A DNA stretch of 64,000 nucleotides from Lujinxingia litoralis. GTDB lineage: Bacteria > Myxococcota_A > Bradymonadia > Bradymonadales > Bradymonadaceae. The position numbers and the translations under genes are program-made. Below the pieces are notes generated by a model, which saw only the letters and a program-made list of their open reading frames with translations, was not told where the DNA came from and made no database searches. The stretch spans positions 512,913 to 576,912 of the forward strand of contig NZ_QHKO01000001.1 of the NCBI RefSeq assembly GCF_003260125.1, written 5' to 3'. The stretch's first letter is position 1, and each line of letters begins with the position of its first letter. Shown here piece after piece: positions 1 through 9,297 of this stretch.

Positions 1-844
1 GCAGCGACATGGCAAAGATCGGCGGGATAACGCCGGCCATGTTTACTTTCAACGGCAGGTGGTGTGATTGCCCGCCGTAGATCTTACGTCCGACCATCCG
101 CTTGGCGTACTGGAGCGGAATGCGTCGCTGAGCCGTCTCCATCAACACGATGAAGCCGGTCACGCCAATGGCAACCACCAGCAAGACGCCCACGGTAATC
201 GTGTCCATCGCGCCGGTAGTGTACTGGGTGTAGGTCTGAAAGAGCGCGGTGGGGAACTGCGCGATGATCGCGCCGGTAATGATCAACGAGATACCGTTAC
301 CGATACCGCGTTCGGTGATCTGTTCCCCGAGCCACATCACAAACACCGTTCCGGCGGTCAAGGTGAGCACCGTCAACAGACGGAAGCCCCACCCTGGCGA
401 GACCAAGAGTCCCAGCTCCGGATTCGAGTTGTGCATGTTTTCCAGGTAGAGCGAGATCCCGAATCCCTGAATGATTCCCAGAATCACGGTGCCGTAGCGC
501 GTGTACTGAGTGATCTTCTTACGTCCCGACTCCCCTTCTTTCTTAAGACGCTCAATGGCCGGAACGACCACCTGCATCAGCTGAAAGATAATGGACGACG
601 AGATGTAGGGCATGATCCCGAGCGCGAAGATGCTCATCATCTCCAGCGCGCCGCCGGTGAAAAGGTTTACAAGGCCCAGAAGTCCGCCCCCGTCCCCCGA
701 CATCATCTCTGACATCGAGCCCCGGTCTACACCGGGAACGGTAACGAACACGCCGATCCGATAGATCGCAAGGAGCCCCAGCGTAAACAGCAGGCGCCGA
801 CGCAGCTCAGGGATCTTCGGTATGTCTCGAAACTTACCTGCCAC
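1..844 (-). CDS. secY: Preprotein translocase subunit SecY (3'-truncated by window edge)
   Basis: SecY is the channel subunit of the Sec translocon in the inner membrane. Translating the minus strand from a GTG at 844 gives an N-terminus beginning MAGKFRDIPKIPELRRRLLF, followed by a long run of hydrophobic segments. It includes the family-typical GIMPYISSSIIFQL and the cytoplasmic ITERGIGNGISLII stretch. About 281 codons are present and the C-terminal third lies outside the window. The gene starts 1 bp after the rplO stop, so translation is probably coupled, as is usual for secY at the end of the spc operon. Confidence 0.95.
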   Translation of the reverse strand, partial: MAGKFRDIPKIPELRRRLLFTLGLLAIYRIGVFVTVPGVDRGSMSEMMSGDGGGLLGLVNLFTGGALEMMSIFALGIMPYISSSIIFQLMQVVVPAIERLKKEGESGRKKITQYTRYGTVILGIIQGFGISLYLENMHNSNPELGLLVSPGWGFRLLTVLTLTAGTVFVMWLGEQITERGIGNGISLIITGAIIAQFPTALFQTYTQYTTGAMDTITVGVLLVVAIGVTGFIVLMETAQRRIPLQYAKRMVGRKIYGGQSHHLPLKVNMAGVIPPIFAMSL

Positions 845-845
845 G

Positions 846-1295
846 TCAGATAACCTCTACACTGCCCCCGACGTTCTCGATCGCCGCTTTCGCGGACTTA
901 CTGAACTTGGCGGCTTTGACCGAAAGTTTCTTGGTCAGCTCACCGTTGCCCAGGATCTTGACGCCGTCGAGGTTTCGCTTGACCAGTCCCTTGGCACGCA
1001 GCGCTTCCACATCGACAGCATCGCCGTCGTTGAAGACACGCTCCAGGTCCTGAAGATTGATGATGGTGTAACGCTTCTCAAAGCGCTCGTTCGAAAAGCC
1101 GACCTTCGGCAGACGGCGGTGCAGCGGGGTCTGACCACCTTCGAAACGCGGGTGGACCGAACCGCCACTGCGGGACTTCTGGCCTTTCTGGCCTTTACCC
1201 GCGGTCTTACCCAGGGTGGAGCCGTGACCGCGACCGACGCGTTTGCGCTTACGGTTAGCGCCCTCGGGTGCTTTCAAGTTGCTCAAATCGGTCAT
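846..1295 (-). CDS. rplO: 50S ribosomal protein L15
   Basis: L15 is a late-assembling 23S rRNA-binding protein of the large subunit. The 149-residue product has the characteristic Gly/Arg/Lys-rich N-terminal loop region ([20 protein letters not shown] and the following KSRSGG) and a globular C-terminal half. It lies 2 bp downstream of rpmD and 1 bp upstream of secY, the canonical spc order. The length is normal for the family. Confidence 0.97.
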   Translation of the reverse strand: MTDLSNLKAPEGANRKRKRVGRGHGSTLGKTAGKGQKGQKSRSGGSVHPRFEGGQTPLHRRLPKVGFSNERFEKRYTIINLQDLERVFNDGDAVDVEALRAKGLVKRNLDGVKILGNGELTKKLSVKAAKFSKSAKAAIENVGGSVEVI

Positions 1296-1297
1296 GA

Positions 1298-1483
1298 TTA
1301 TTCCTCAATCGTTTCCACAGTCACCAGGTGCTGGACCTTGGCGATCTGGCCACGGGTGGTGGGATGATCTTCAACGACCACGCTATCACGAATCTTGCGC
1401 AGTCCCAGGCTATGGATGTTAGCGCGCTGACGTTCGGTCTTGCCGGCCAGGCCACGCAACAGGGTGACTTTAAGCTGAGCCAT
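1298..1483 (-). CDS. rpmD: 50S ribosomal protein L30
   Basis: L30 is a small large-subunit protein of about 60 residues. The 61-residue product begins [20 protein letters not shown] and has the typical [16 protein letters not shown] motif. It sits between rpsE and rplO, as expected. The spacer back to rpsE (1484-1599, 116 bp) is long for an spc operon and holds nothing I can name. Confidence 0.96.
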   Translation of the reverse strand: MAQLKVTLLRGLAGKTERQRANIHSLGLRKIRDSVVVEDHPTTRGQIAKVQHLVTVETIEE

Positions 1484-1599
1484 GGTTTGCTCCTGTCTCG
1501 AGAGATCACAGCCCTGAGGGTGCGAGCTCCCGGCTCATAGGTAAGGCCAACCGCACCACGACCGGACATATTCGCCGGATCGCGGTGAGGTTGCCCGAA

Positions 1600-2112
1600 T
1601 CAGGCGTTAGCCTCTTCGCTGACATCCTGACCGAGGCGGCGGCGGTACTCATCCGGATCGCTGAGCTGCTTGAGCGCGTCCATCGTGGCCCGCACAACGT
1701 TATGCGGGTTGTTGGAGCCCAGGCTCTTGGAGAGGATGTTACCGACACCGGCGAGCTCGAGGATGGATCGCACGGCACCACCGGCGATGATTCCAGTACC
1801 GGCGCTGGCGGGCCGCAGAAGCACGTGACCGGAGTTAAACCGGCCCAGCGCTTCGTGAGGAATGGTGCCGTCGACCAAGGGTACCTTGATCATCGACTTG
1901 CGCGCCTGCTCGTTCGCCTTGCGGATCGCCTCGGGGACCTCATTGGCCTTACCGTGCCCGACGCCCACGCGTCCGTCGCCGTCTCCGACCACAACGATGG
2001 CGCCAAAACTGAACCGACGGCCACCTTTGACGACCTTCGAGACTCGGCTGATGGTGACGACCTGATCCCGGAATTCCGAGTCGGCGCTTCTTTTACGTCG
2101 TCCGTTTGCCAC
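1600..2112 (-). CDS. rpsE: 30S ribosomal protein S5
   Basis: S5 is a small-subunit protein involved in decoding accuracy and mRNA entry. The 170-residue product contains the N-terminal dsRNA-binding-like fold ([19 protein letters not shown]) and the Gly-rich [20 protein letters not shown] loop seen in all S5 proteins. The C-terminal half has the usual [20 protein letters not shown] segment. Length and position (after rplR by 12 bp) are normal. Confidence 0.97.
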   Translation of the reverse strand: MANGRRKRSADSEFRDQVVTISRVSKVVKGGRRFSFGAIVVVGDGDGRVGVGHGKANEVPEAIRKANEQARKSMIKVPLVDGTIPHEALGRFNSGHVLLRPASAGTGIIAGGAVRSILELAGVGNILSKSLGSNNPHNVVRATMDALKQLSDPDEYRRRLGQDVSEEANA

Positions 2113-2124
2113 TGTGCCTCCCTA

Positions 2125-2493
2125 TCAGAACTGGAGGCCCGCTTCGCGGGCCCCCTCGGCCACCGCCGCGACGCGACCGTGGTAGATGAATCCGTTACGA
2201 TCGAAGACCACCTGCTCAATGCCCTTCTCTTTGGCACGCTCCGCCAGGAGCTTGCCAACTTCTTTGGCCTGAGCGGTCTTGTCGAGCTCGGCGAACTCCG
2301 AGCGCTTCTCTTTATCGTTACTTCCGGCGGCGGCCACGGTACGGCCATCGATATCATCGATAAGCTGCGCGTAGATACCGGCGTTCGAACGGAAGACCGT
2401 CAGGCGCGGACGCGCAGCGGTGCCCGTGATTTTCTTGCGAATGCGACGCTTGCGGCGAAGCCGGTTGCTCGCTTTATCGCTTTTGCTAAGCAT
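2125..2493 (-). CDS. rplR: 50S ribosomal protein L18
   Basis: L18 binds 5S rRNA together with L5. The 122-residue product has a basic N-terminus ([20 protein letters not shown]), then [17 protein letters not shown] and the C-terminal [20 protein letters not shown], all diagnostic of the family. It lies between rplF (48 bp upstream) and rpsE, the canonical order. Confidence 0.97.
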   Translation of the reverse strand: MLSKSDKASNRLRRKRRIRKKITGTAARPRLTVFRSNAGIYAQLIDDIDGRTVAAAGSNDKEKRSEFAELDKTAQAKEVGKLLAERAKEKGIEQVVFDRNGFIYHGRVAAVAEGAREAGLQF

Positions 2494-2541
2494 GATGAAA
2501 CCTCTTCAGTGAACCCGGCGCAGCGCAGCGCCGGGAGGCGA

Positions 2542-3078
2542 TTAGGAGCCAGACTTACCAGCCTTACGACGGATGATCTCGTCGCTGTACTTGATCCCTT
2601 TACCCTTGTAGGGCTCGGGCTTGCGAAGGCTGCGAATCTTGGCTGCGACCTGGCCGAGGATTTCCTTATCGACGCTCTCCAGCGTAAGCTGGGTCTGGCG
2701 TTCGATCGTGGCACTCACATTGGCCGGCAGTTCGAACATGATCGGGTGGCTATAACCCAGGTCGAAACGGATGAACTGACCGCGCTGCTCTGCGCGGTAA
2801 CCCACTCCGTTGATCTCCAGCGAGCGCTTGTAGCCCTCGGAGACACCCTGGACCATGTTCGCAACCAGGCTGCGCACCAGCCCCTGGAAGCTCCGCGAGT
2901 TGCGGGTTTCATCACGTCGGACGATGATGATTTCGCCGTCTTCAATCTTGACGTCGACTTCGGTACTCAGCTCACGGCTGAGTTCACCCTTGGGGCCTTT
3001 GACCGAGATGGTGTGCCCGTCGAGCGTGACGTCGACTTTCTCCGGAATGGTTACCGGCAGTTTACCAATTCGACTCAT
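2542..3078 (-). CDS. rplF: 50S ribosomal protein L6
   Basis: L6 binds domain VI of 23S rRNA near the GTPase centre. The 178-residue product starts MSRIGKLPVTIPEKVDVTLD and ends with the family signature PEPYKGKGIKYSDEIIRRK. Two internally related L6 folds are expected over this length. It follows rpsH by 23 bp. Confidence 0.97.
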   Translation of the reverse strand: MSRIGKLPVTIPEKVDVTLDGHTISVKGPKGELSRELSTEVDVKIEDGEIIIVRRDETRNSRSFQGLVRSLVANMVQGVSEGYKRSLEINGVGYRAEQRGQFIRFDLGYSHPIMFELPANVSATIERQTQLTLESVDKEILGQVAAKIRSLRKPEPYKGKGIKYSDEIIRRKAGKSGS

Positions 3079-3101
3079 TTTAATCTCCCGAGGTCAAAGG
3101 C

Positions 3102-3503
3102 TCAGTAAACGGTGCAGAGAATCTCACCGCCGACCTTGGCCGCGCGAGCATCCGCATCCGAGAGCACGCCGCGCGAGGTCGAGAGGACCGCGAGTCCCAG
3201 CCCGTTCAGCACGCTGGGGATCTCGTTGACGCCAACGTAGACGCGGCGAGAGGGCTTACTCACTCGCTTAAGCGAGCGAATCATACCCACATCATCCTTG
3301 TCGTAGCGCAGCGACACGACGAGCTTGCCCTGGGGGCCCTCATCGACGCGCTCCACGCCGCCAACGTAGCCACGATCGGCGAGGATCTTGATGACCGCGT
3401 ATTTCAGGTTACTGGCGGGCATCTCCACCGTCGCATGTCCGGCCTGCTGGCCGTTACGAATACGGGTGAGCATATCCGCTACCGGATCTTGCACCACTCC
3501 CAT
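3102..3503 (-). CDS. rpsH: 30S ribosomal protein S8
   Basis: S8 is a primary 16S rRNA binder and, in enterobacteria, the autoregulator of the spc operon. The product has the N-terminal [14 protein letters not shown] motif and the C-terminal [20 protein letters not shown] stretch. I start it at ATG 3503 (133 residues) because an AAGGAG element ends 5 nt upstream. A GTG at 3509 in the same frame overlaps that element. The spacer to rpsN (3504-3662) is 159 bp with no recognisable gene. Confidence 0.96.
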   Translation of the reverse strand: MGVVQDPVADMLTRIRNGQQAGHATVEMPASNLKYAVIKILADRGYVGGVERVDEGPQGKLVVSLRYDKDDVGMIRSLKRVSKPSRRVYVGVNEIPSVLNGLGLAVLSTSRGVLSDADARAAKVGGEILCTVY

Positions 3504-3662
3504 GATCACTCCTTGCTCAGTCCGGTTCCTCCAGCTCTCCGTGGAGCAGGCTCAGTGGGAGCCCACACCTCTGGCGAGGGGAAAGGAGGCCTGGACCGAA
3601 GTTTGCGCCTGCCTACGACCGACCCAAGGGGCCGATCAAAGCGTGCGCGTATTCAGGTCAAC

Positions 3663-3848
3663 TTACCAACTGGCCTTGGTCACTCCGGGAAGTTCGCCGC
3701 GCAGGGCGAGCTCACGGAAGCAAATCCGGCACATGTCGAACTTACGAAGGTACGCCCGGGAGCGACCGCAGCGGGGGCAGCGGTTGTACTCGCGCACGGC
3801 GAACTTCGCCTTCTTCTTCGATTTTTCTACAAGAGCTTTGCGTGCCAC
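3663..3848 (-). CDS. rpsN: 30S ribosomal protein S14, zinc-binding (type Z) form
   Basis: This is the short, zinc-binding form of S14 (61 residues). It has two CxxC pairs, CPRC and CRIC, separated by 12 residues, and ends with the conserved LPGVTKASW. Many bacteria use this C+ form where E. coli has a longer zinc-free version. It lies between rplE and rpsH, as in most spc operons. Confidence 0.97.
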   Translation of the reverse strand: MARKALVEKSKKKAKFAVREYNRCPRCGRSRAYLRKFDMCRICFRELALRGELPGVTKASW

Positions 3849-3923
3849 ACGTATCTCCGCGTGTCGGGCCGAACCAAACGATCAGGAGCGCGGGGCCTCG
3901 GCCGACCCACGCGCCCAACTTGC

Positions 3924-4463
3924 TTACTTGCGGAAAGGCATCCCGAGCTTACGCAGCAGGGCCAGACCGAGTTCGTCGTTTTCCGCGCTGGTCACGATCG
4001 TGACGTTCATCCCGCGGAGCTTGTCGACCTTATCGTAGTCGATTTCCGGGAAGATGATCTGCTCACGCACGCCCAACGAGTAGTTGCCGTGGCCATCAAA
4101 GGACTTCGGGCTGATGCCCTTGAAGTCACGAACGCGGGGAAGCGCCACGTAAATCAGACGCTCCAGGAATTCCCACATACGGTCACCACGCAGGGTGACT
4201 TTGACACCGATCGGCATGCCTTCACGCAATTTGAAGGTTGCGATCGAGCGACGAGCACGGGCGATCACAGGCTTCTGCCCGGTAATCGTCGCCAGCTCGG
4301 CGGCAGCGCCTTCGATGATTTTGGAGTTCTGGACGGCTTCGCCCAGGCCCATGTTCACCGACACCTTCTTGATGCGCGGAACCTTCATCGGGTTGGAGAG
4401 AGCATGCTCCTCCATCAGCGCGGGGACAATCTCATTTCGATACTTCTGTTCCAAAAACGCCAT
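3924..4463 (-). CDS. rplE: 50S ribosomal protein L5
   Basis: L5 binds 5S rRNA and contacts the P-site tRNA. The 179-residue product contains [20 protein letters not shown] near the N-terminus, the [21 protein letters not shown] stretch split across the middle, and [18 protein letters not shown] near the C-terminus. It begins after an unusually long 234-bp spacer that carries promoter-like and terminator-like elements on the same strand, so its expression may be partly uncoupled from upstream genes. Confidence 0.97.
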   Translation of the reverse strand: MAFLEQKYRNEIVPALMEEHALSNPMKVPRIKKVSVNMGLGEAVQNSKIIEGAAAELATITGQKPVIARARRSIATFKLREGMPIGVKVTLRGDRMWEFLERLIYVALPRVRDFKGISPKSFDGHGNYSLGVREQIIFPEIDYDKVDKLRGMNVTIVTSAENDELGLALLRKLGMPFRK

Positions 4464-4572
4464 TTTGGTTCTCCATCGCTGGCAGGTTTCTGTACCACCA
4501 GCCTTGTACGGTTTTCGCGGCCAGAGCGCGCGCGCAGCCAGGCTGCACGGGCCCCGGAGGTTGGCGCCTCAC

Positions 4573-4603
4573 AAAAAAAAGACGATGAAGACGACCTTCA
4601 TCG
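4573..4603 (-). terminator. Terminator/attenuator-like hairpin with T8 tract in the rplX-rplE spacer
   Basis: On the minus strand an 8-bp perfect stem (CGATGAAG pairing with CTTCATCG, 4583-4590 with 4596-4603) with a 5-nt loop is followed, one TC further on, by eight consecutive T. This has the form of an intrinsic terminator, although the stem is only half GC. It lies inside a ribosomal operon between rplX and rplE, where full termination would be harmful. Partial termination or attenuation is therefore more plausible than a stop. Confidence 0.55.
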
Positions 4604-4620
4604 CCGTACAGAGGGCGCCC

Positions 4621-4649
4621 TACTTAACGAAAGCGCCCGGGTGTGTCAA
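4621..4649 (-). promoter_or_regulatory. Sigma70-type promoter candidate in the rplX-rplE spacer
   Basis: The minus strand carries a perfect TTGACA (4644-4649), a 17-bp spacer and TAAGTA (4621-4626). A transcript from here would start near 4614 and almost at once meet the hairpin plus T8 tract at 4573-4603. The element would give either a very short RNA or a regulated internal supply of rplE and the genes after it. Assignment rests on sequence match alone. Confidence 0.5.
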
Positions 4650-4656
4650 GCGCAAC

Positions 4657-4682
4657 GAGCGCCCCGGATCCCCGGGGCGCTC
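4657..4682 (-). repeat. Perfect 11-bp inverted repeat just after rplX
   Basis: GAGCGCCCCGG (4657-4667) and its exact complement (4672-4682) flank a 4-nt loop. The hairpin begins 15 bp after the rplX stop codon. No T-run follows, so it is not a canonical intrinsic terminator. It could stabilise the upstream mRNA or mark a processing site. Confidence 0.6.
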
Positions 4683-4697
4683 GCTGTGGGTGTTACT

Positions 4698-5075
4698 TTA
4701 GTCGAAGATTTCTTCGGTCTTGGTGCTGTAACGCACCTTGGTGACCTTCGCCTCCGCATCACCGAAGCTGGCGACCGCGTCGCGCTTGGTGGTGAAGAGT
4801 TCACCATCTTTGCCGCGCCAGCGAGCGCTGGTGCGAACCGCACCGCCTTTCTTCTCGCTGTAGAGCGCGACATTGGACGCGTCGATCCAATTTTCCTGGT
4901 CGATGCGCGCACCGGCCTCCCCGGTGATGGGGTTGGGCTTGCGGTGCTTCACCATCATATTGCGACGGGCGACCTTCACCTTGCCGTTCTTGCGATCGAC
5001 AGCGATCACTTCGCCGGTCAGCGAGCGATCTTTACCGGTGAGAATGATCACCTTGTCATTTTTCTTTACCTGCAT
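4698..5075 (-). CDS. rplX: 50S ribosomal protein L24
   Basis: L24 is an assembly-initiating 23S rRNA binder. The KOW motif is visible at the N-terminus (KKNDKVIILTGKDRSLTGEV), followed by NMMVKHRKPNP. I start at ATG 5075 (125 residues) because GGAG lies 6 nt upstream; an ATG at 5087 has no spaced ribosome-binding site. The product is somewhat longer than the roughly 105-residue average, with extra acidic/basic C-terminal sequence ending KTEEIFD. Confidence 0.94.
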   Translation of the reverse strand: MQVKKNDKVIILTGKDRSLTGEVIAVDRKNGKVKVARRNMMVKHRKPNPITGEAGARIDQENWIDASNVALYSEKKGGAVRTSARWRGKDGELFTTKRDAVASFGDAEAKVTKVRYSTKTEEIFD

Positions 5076-5119
5076 CTCACTCTCCATCTTCCCGCGCCGG
5101 GACGCCGGCTGGCCACCCC

Positions 5120-5488
5120 TTAGAGGACTTCGGGCGCCAGGCTGACGATGCGCATGTATTCGCGGGCGCGCAGCTCACGGGCCACCGGCCCGAAAATACG
5201 AGTGCCCACCGGCTGGTTCTGGTTATCGATGATCACCGCCGCGTTGTCGTCGAAGCGGATGTAGGTGCCGTCGGGGCGTGCGATTTCCTTACGGGTACGC
5301 ACGACGACAGCGCGCTTGACGTCGCCCTTCTTCACTTTGGAGTTGGGCAGCGCTTCTTTGACGGACACGATGATCGTGTCGCCAATCGAAGCGTAGCGGC
5401 GCTTGGAGCCACCCAGCACTTTAATGCACTGGACCTCACGCGCGCCGGAGTTGTCCGCGACGCCGAGTCGGGTTTGCATTTGAATCAT
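5120..5488 (-). CDS. rplN: 50S ribosomal protein L14
   Basis: L14 lies at the subunit interface (bridge B8). The 122-residue product begins [20 protein letters not shown] and includes [17 protein letters not shown] and the C-terminal [20 protein letters not shown], a near-textbook L14. It is the first gene of the spc part of the supercluster, following rpsQ. Confidence 0.98.
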   Translation of the reverse strand: MIQMQTRLGVADNSGAREVQCIKVLGGSKRRYASIGDTIIVSVKEALPNSKVKKGDVKRAVVVRTRKEIARPDGTYIRFDDNAAVIIDNQNQPVGTRIFGPVARELRAREYMRIVSLAPEVL

Positions 5489-5513
5489 GACCTACCTCGT
5501 CCGTCGAGGCCCT

Positions 5514-5552
5514 GGTCGCCCGCCGAAACCATCGATGATGGCCCGGGCGACC
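5514..5552 (-). repeat. Inverted repeat between rpsQ and rplN
   Basis: GGTCGCCCG (5514-5522) and its exact complement (5544-5552) flank a 21-nt loop, with weaker pairing outside. It sits at the classical S10/spc junction, in a 96-bp spacer. No T-tract follows on the minus strand. It may be an RNA-stability or processing element. Confidence 0.45.
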
Positions 5553-5584
5553 GGGGCGCTCAAAAGAACACTCCCAGGGGGGGC

Positions 5585-5866
5585 TTAGACCGCCGGGGCG
5601 CGCTCGATGATTTGCTTAACTCGCCAGCGCTTGTGGCGCGACATGGGACGAGTCTCTTCAATGAGGACCTTGTCACCGACGCCGCAGTCATTGGCCTCAT
5701 CATGCACTTTGTACTTGAGACGCTCTTTGACGTACTTCTTGTACTTGGGGTGCATGTAGCGGCGAATGACGGCAACGACGACCGTCTTCTCCATCTGATT
5801 GCTGACCACGTGGCCGACGCGCGTTTTGCGCTGGCCACGCTCGGATGCCTGCTGTTCCGCTTCCAT
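5585..5866 (-). CDS. rpsQ: 30S ribosomal protein S17
   Basis: S17 is a primary 16S rRNA-binding protein with an OB fold. The 93-residue product has [20 protein letters not shown] and [18 protein letters not shown], both conserved in the family. About 10 extra polar residues precede the core. It follows rpmC by 37 bp. Confidence 0.97.
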   Translation of the reverse strand: MEAEQQASERGQRKTRVGHVVSNQMEKTVVVAVIRRYMHPKYKKYVKERLKYKVHDEANDCGVGDKVLIEETRPMSRHKRWRVKQIIERAPAV

Positions 5867-5903
5867 TTCTTGCTCCTAAACTTGGTACGCGTCGACGACG
5901 CGA

Positions 5904-6092
5904 TCAGCCCTGACGCTCGCGCAGGATCGTCTCAACTCGGGCGATGTCGCGACGCGTCTGGCGCAGCTGGCTGGTCTGCTGGAGCTGACCGGTGTAGTGC
6001 TTCAGACGCATACGGAAGAGGTCATCGCGAAGCTGACCGGCCAATTCACGCAGTTCCTGTTCGTTCTTTTCACGCAGCTCTGCCGGCTTCAT
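5904..6092 (-). CDS. rpmC: 50S ribosomal protein L29
   Basis: L29 sits next to the polypeptide exit tunnel. The 62-residue helical-hairpin protein begins [20 protein letters not shown] and ends with the conserved [16 protein letters not shown]. Its start overlaps the rplP stop by 4 bp (ATGA), so translation is coupled to L16. Confidence 0.96.
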   Translation of the reverse strand: MKPAELREKNEQELRELAGQLRDDLFRMRLKHYTGQLQQTSQLRQTRRDIARVETILRERQG

Positions 6093-6505
6093 AGCACCTC
6101 TCCTCGCACGACGAACTTGGTCTTGATCGGCAGCTTGTGGCCGGCCAGGCGGAACGCCTCTTTGGCCATGACCTCAGGCACACCGTCCATCTCGTAGAGC
6201 ACTCGACCGGGCTTGACGATCGAGACCCACATCTCCGGCGAGCCTTTACCTTTACCCATGCGGGTCTCGGCGGGCTTGCGAGTGATGGAACGGTCAGGGA
6301 ATACGCGGATCCAGATCTTACCACCACGACGAATGTGACGGGTCATGGCAATACGAGCTGCTTCAATCTGACGGGCGGTCAGACGACCGGGTTCGGTCGC
6401 GATCATGCCATACTCGCCAAAGGAGACAGTACTCCCGCGGTAGGCCTTGCCTTTGGTGCGCCCTTTATGCGGCTTGCGCCACCGAACGCGCTTCGGACTA
6501 AGCAT
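6089..6505 (-). CDS. rplP: 50S ribosomal protein L16
   Basis: L16 contacts the A-site tRNA and the peptidyl-transferase region. The 138-residue product begins [20 protein letters not shown] and contains [19 protein letters not shown] and the [21 protein letters not shown] loop, here read as [20 protein letters not shown]. Length and motifs are normal. It overlaps rpmC by 4 bp. Confidence 0.98.
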   Translation of the reverse strand: MLSPKRVRWRKPHKGRTKGKAYRGSTVSFGEYGMIATEPGRLTARQIEAARIAMTRHIRRGGKIWIRVFPDRSITRKPAETRMGKGKGSPEMWVSIVKPGRVLYEMDGVPEVMAKEAFRLAGHKLPIKTKFVVRGEVL

Positions 6506-6565
6506 TGTGTCACTCCTTAAATCAATCTATGGCGCAGGGTCGGAAAAGGCCGACCCGGCGGCGCA

Positions 6566-7195
6566 TCAGCGTTCGAGAACTTCGCCCTTATAGATCCACA
6601 CTTTGATACCGATGATACCAAAGGTGGTCTTGGCTTCGGCGGTGCCGTAGTCGATATCGGCACGCAGGGTGTGAAGGGGTACCTGGCCTTCGAGGTACCA
6701 TTCGCGACGGCCCATTTCGGCACCACCGAGACGGCCGGCGGCATTTACGCGAATGCCTTTGGCACCAAACTTCATGGTCGTCTGCACGGCCTTCTTCATC
6801 GCACGGCGGAAGCTGACGCGACGTTCCAGCTGCTGGGCGATGGACTCCGCGACGAGCTTGGAGTCGAGTTCGGCCTTACGAACTTCCTGAATGTTGACGA
6901 AGACTTCGCCTTCGGTCTTTTTCTGGAGTTCGTTCTTCAGACCTTCGATACCCGCGCCACGCTTCCCGATGAGGATGCCGGGCTTCGCGGAGTGGATCGT
7001 CACCTTGACCTTGTTGGCCAGGCGCTCGATTTCCACCGAGCTGATGCCGGTCGAGGAAAGGTTGGCGTTGATGTAGTTTTTAATTTCGAGATCTTCGTGG
7101 AGCCACTTGGCGTAGTTCTTCTCCTCGTACCACTTGGAGCTCCAGGGGCGGATAACCCCCAACCGAAATCCCGTAGGATGTACTTTCTGACCCAA
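6566..7195 (-). CDS. rpsC: 30S ribosomal protein S3
   Basis: S3 forms part of the mRNA entry tunnel. The 209-residue product has the N-terminal [20 protein letters not shown], a KH-domain [14 protein letters not shown], and the C-terminal [19 protein letters not shown] and [10 protein letters not shown] signatures. It follows rplV by 38 bp. Confidence 0.98.
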   Translation of the reverse strand: MGQKVHPTGFRLGVIRPWSSKWYEEKNYAKWLHEDLEIKNYINANLSSTGISSVEIERLANKVKVTIHSAKPGILIGKRGAGIEGLKNELQKKTEGEVFVNIQEVRKAELDSKLVAESIAQQLERRVSFRRAMKKAVQTTMKFGAKGIRVNAAGRLGGAEMGRREWYLEGQVPLHTLRADIDYGTAEAKTTFGIIGIKVWIYKGEVLER

Positions 7196-7233
7196 AATCG
7201 ACCTCCTAAAGACCGTATGGGACCGGCAGCGCG

Positions 7234-7602
7234 TTAGACGCGGGGCTGCAGGACCACGGTGATTTGACTGGTTCGCTTGTTGATCCGGGTCGCTCGGCCC
7301 TGGGCGCGCGGCATGAAGCGACGCAGGGTGGGGCCTTCATTGACATAAGCCTGAGCGACGTAGAGATCGTCGGTGTCCCAGTCGAGCTCTTCGCTGTTCA
7401 TCACATTGTGAATCGCCGACTCAATGAGGTTGGCGACCAGCGGGGCGGCCTTCTTGGGCGTAAATTGCAAGATCTGCAGCGCCTCTTCGACCGGACGATT
7501 GCGGACCAGGTCGATGACGATACGAGCCTTGCGCGGCGCGATGCGAATATTCTGTGCGGACGCCTGGTTCGCACGGTGCGTCTTTCGTTTCGATTTGCTC
7601 AT
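7234..7602 (-). CDS. rplV: 50S ribosomal protein L22
   Basis: L22 lines the nascent-peptide exit tunnel. The 122-residue product contains [20 protein letters not shown] and, at the tunnel loop, [20 protein letters not shown]. Both are diagnostic. It is preceded by a 138-bp spacer (7603-7740) with a strong inverted repeat. Confidence 0.97.
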   Translation of the reverse strand: MSKSKRKTHRANQASAQNIRIAPRKARIVIDLVRNRPVEEALQILQFTPKKAAPLVANLIESAIHNVMNSEELDWDTDDLYVAQAYVNEGPTLRRFMPRAQGRATRINKRTSQITVVLQPRV

Positions 7603-7624
7603 GGCAAAAACTCAACTCGATGAG

Positions 7625-7664
7625 CCGCCGCCCGGCCCCGAAAAAAGGGGCGGCCGGTCGGCGG
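7625..7664 (-). repeat. GC-rich hairpin with A6/T6 loop between rpsS and rplV
   Basis: The arms CCGCCG-CCC-GGCCCC and GGGG-CGGCC-GGT-CGGCGG pair over about 15 bp with one mismatch and one bulge. They close on a loop that reads as six T on the minus (mRNA) strand. The structure lies upstream of rplV within the S10 operon. Its role is unknown; the T-run is in the loop, so it is not a terminator. Confidence 0.5.
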
Positions 7665-7740
7665 AAAACTTGGCTCTCGTGACGAGGTATCGTGTGCACA
7701 CATCAGGCCCGAGCTGGGAGACCAGCGCGGGCCAGACGGC

Positions 7741-8022
7741 TTAACGACGACCCTTGGCTTTGCGATCGGCGGCGTGCCCGTAAAAGGTACGCGTCGGCGC
7801 GAACTCACCGAGCTTATGCCCGACCATATTCTCGGTCACGAACACGGGGACAAACTCTTTGCCGTTGTGGACGGCAAAAGTCAAGCCGATGAACTCGGGC
7901 ACGATCATCGAGCGACGACTCCAGGTCTTGATCGCGCGGCGGTCGCTGGTTTCACGAGCCTTGGTGACTTTACGCTGCAGACCCTGGTCAACGAAGGGTC
8001 CCTTTTTGACTGAACGTGGCAC
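7741..8022 (-). CDS. rpsS: 30S ribosomal protein S19
   Basis: S19 binds the head of the 30S subunit with S13. The 93-residue product begins [19 protein letters not shown] and contains [20 protein letters not shown] and [18 protein letters not shown], all standard. It lies between rplB (66 bp upstream) and rplV. Confidence 0.98.
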   Translation of the reverse strand: MPRSVKKGPFVDQGLQRKVTKARETSDRRAIKTWSRRSMIVPEFIGLTFAVHNGKEFVPVFVTENMVGHKLGEFAPTRTFYGHAADRKAKGRR

Positions 8023-8088
8023 TGTGAATCTCCTTGGCGCAGGTCGCCCGACCCGCCGGCGTAAAAACGCCGGCGTAGGGCGAGCGAT

Positions 8089-8922
8089 TTACTTGCGCGA
8101 CTTGCGACGCTTGACGATGAACTTGTCGGTGCGCTTGTTGCTGCGCGTCTTCTTACCCTTGGTCTTCTTGCCCCAGGGAGTCACCGGATGGCGACCACCG
8201 GAGGTACGACCTTCACCACCACCGTGGGGGTGGTCGACCGGGTTCATGGCCACACCGCGGACCGAGGGGCGGAAGCCCTTCCAGCGGGTACGGCCGGCCT
8301 TACCGAGCGAGGTGGTTTCGTGCTCGCGGTTGGACACCGCGCCCACGGTCGCACGACAGGTCATCAGGACCTGGCGAATCTCACCGGAGGGAAGACGCAG
8401 CAGCGCGTACTTGCCTTCTTTGGCCATCAGCTGGGCCCAGGTGCCCGCGGAGCGAGCCATCTGGCCACCCTTACCCGGGCGCAGTTCCACGTTGTGGATA
8501 ACCGTACCGGTGGGGATGTAGCGCAGACGCAGGGAGTTACCCGGCTTGATGTCGGCATGGGCGCTGGAGACAACCGTATCACCGACCGCAAGTTTCTGCG
8601 GAGCGAGGATGTAGGCTTTCTCACCATCAGCGTAGTGGAGCAGCGCGAGATAAGCGGTGCGGTTGGGATCGTATTCGATCGCCGCGACCTTCGCCGGCAC
8701 ACCGGTTTTGGTGCGCTTGAAGTCCACCTGACGGTAGCGACGCTTGTGGCCGCCGCCGCGATGGCGAACCGTCATGTGGCCCGAAGCATTACGGCCGCCC
8801 GAGCGGGTAATCTTCTCGGTAAGGGCCTTCTCCGGCTTGGACTTGGTGATCACTTCTTTGGAATCCGGAAGACGCAGGAAGCGCCGTCCCGGAGACGTGG
8901 GATTAAACTCTTTCATGGCCAT
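8089..8922 (-). CDS. rplB: 50S ribosomal protein L2
   Basis: L2 is essential for subunit association and peptidyl-transferase activity. The 277-residue product has [20 protein letters not shown], the [20 protein letters not shown] segment and the C-terminal [20 protein letters not shown] loop that reaches the catalytic centre. The start at 8922 has an AGG element 7 nt upstream. Length is typical. Confidence 0.98.
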   Translation of the reverse strand: MAMKEFNPTSPGRRFLRLPDSKEVITKSKPEKALTEKITRSGGRNASGHMTVRHRGGGHKRRYRQVDFKRTKTGVPAKVAAIEYDPNRTAYLALLHYADGEKAYILAPQKLAVGDTVVSSAHADIKPGNSLRLRYIPTGTVIHNVELRPGKGGQMARSAGTWAQLMAKEGKYALLRLPSGEIRQVLMTCRATVGAVSNREHETTSLGKAGRTRWKGFRPSVRGVAMNPVDHPHGGGEGRTSGGRHPVTPWGKKTKGKKTRSNKRTDKFIVKRRKSRK

Positions 8923-8985
8923 CGTTATACCTGCCTTCTAAAACGCGATTGCGATATCCTGGCATCGGACCGAAGCGTCGGGGTC

Positions 8986-9297
8986 TCAGACCTCGCCGAC
9001 AGCTTCCGTCCCCTCGAGCGCGTACAGGTCGATGGTCTGACCGTCGGCCACCGTCACGATCGCCTTTTTGAAGGCGGCGCGGCGTCCGATGTTTCGTCCC
9101 ACACGCTTGGGCTTGCTGGGCATCACCAGGGTGTTGACCTTGACGACGTCGACACCGAAGAGCTTCTCGACTGCCTGGCGAATTTGGTACTTATTCGCTT
9201 TGCGGTCGACGCGGAACACGTACTGGTTGTGTTCGGCGAGTTGGGTGGTCTTCTCGGTGAGCGCCGGGCGAATGATGATGTCGTAGAGGTTGGTCAT
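8986..9297 (-). CDS. rplW: 50S ribosomal protein L23
   Basis: L23 is the docking site for trigger factor and SRP at the tunnel exit. The 103-residue product contains IIRPALTEKTTQLAEHNQYV, the VDRKANKYQIRQAVEKLFGV stretch and the loop MPSKPKRVGRNIGRRAAFKK. Its start overlaps the rplD stop by 4 bp (ATGA). Confidence 0.97.
   Translation of the reverse strand: MTNLYDIIIRPALTEKTTQLAEHNQYVFRVDRKANKYQIRQAVEKLFGVDVVKVNTLVMPSKPKRVGRNIGRRAAFKKAIVTVADGQTIDLYALEGTEAVGEV

Noticed and set aside
1585..3108. 507-residue plus-strand open frame across the spc genes, and similar long frames (for example 3435-5123)
   Set aside because: They are shadows of rpsE, rplR, rplF and neighbours; the minus-strand products are unmistakable ribosomal proteins.
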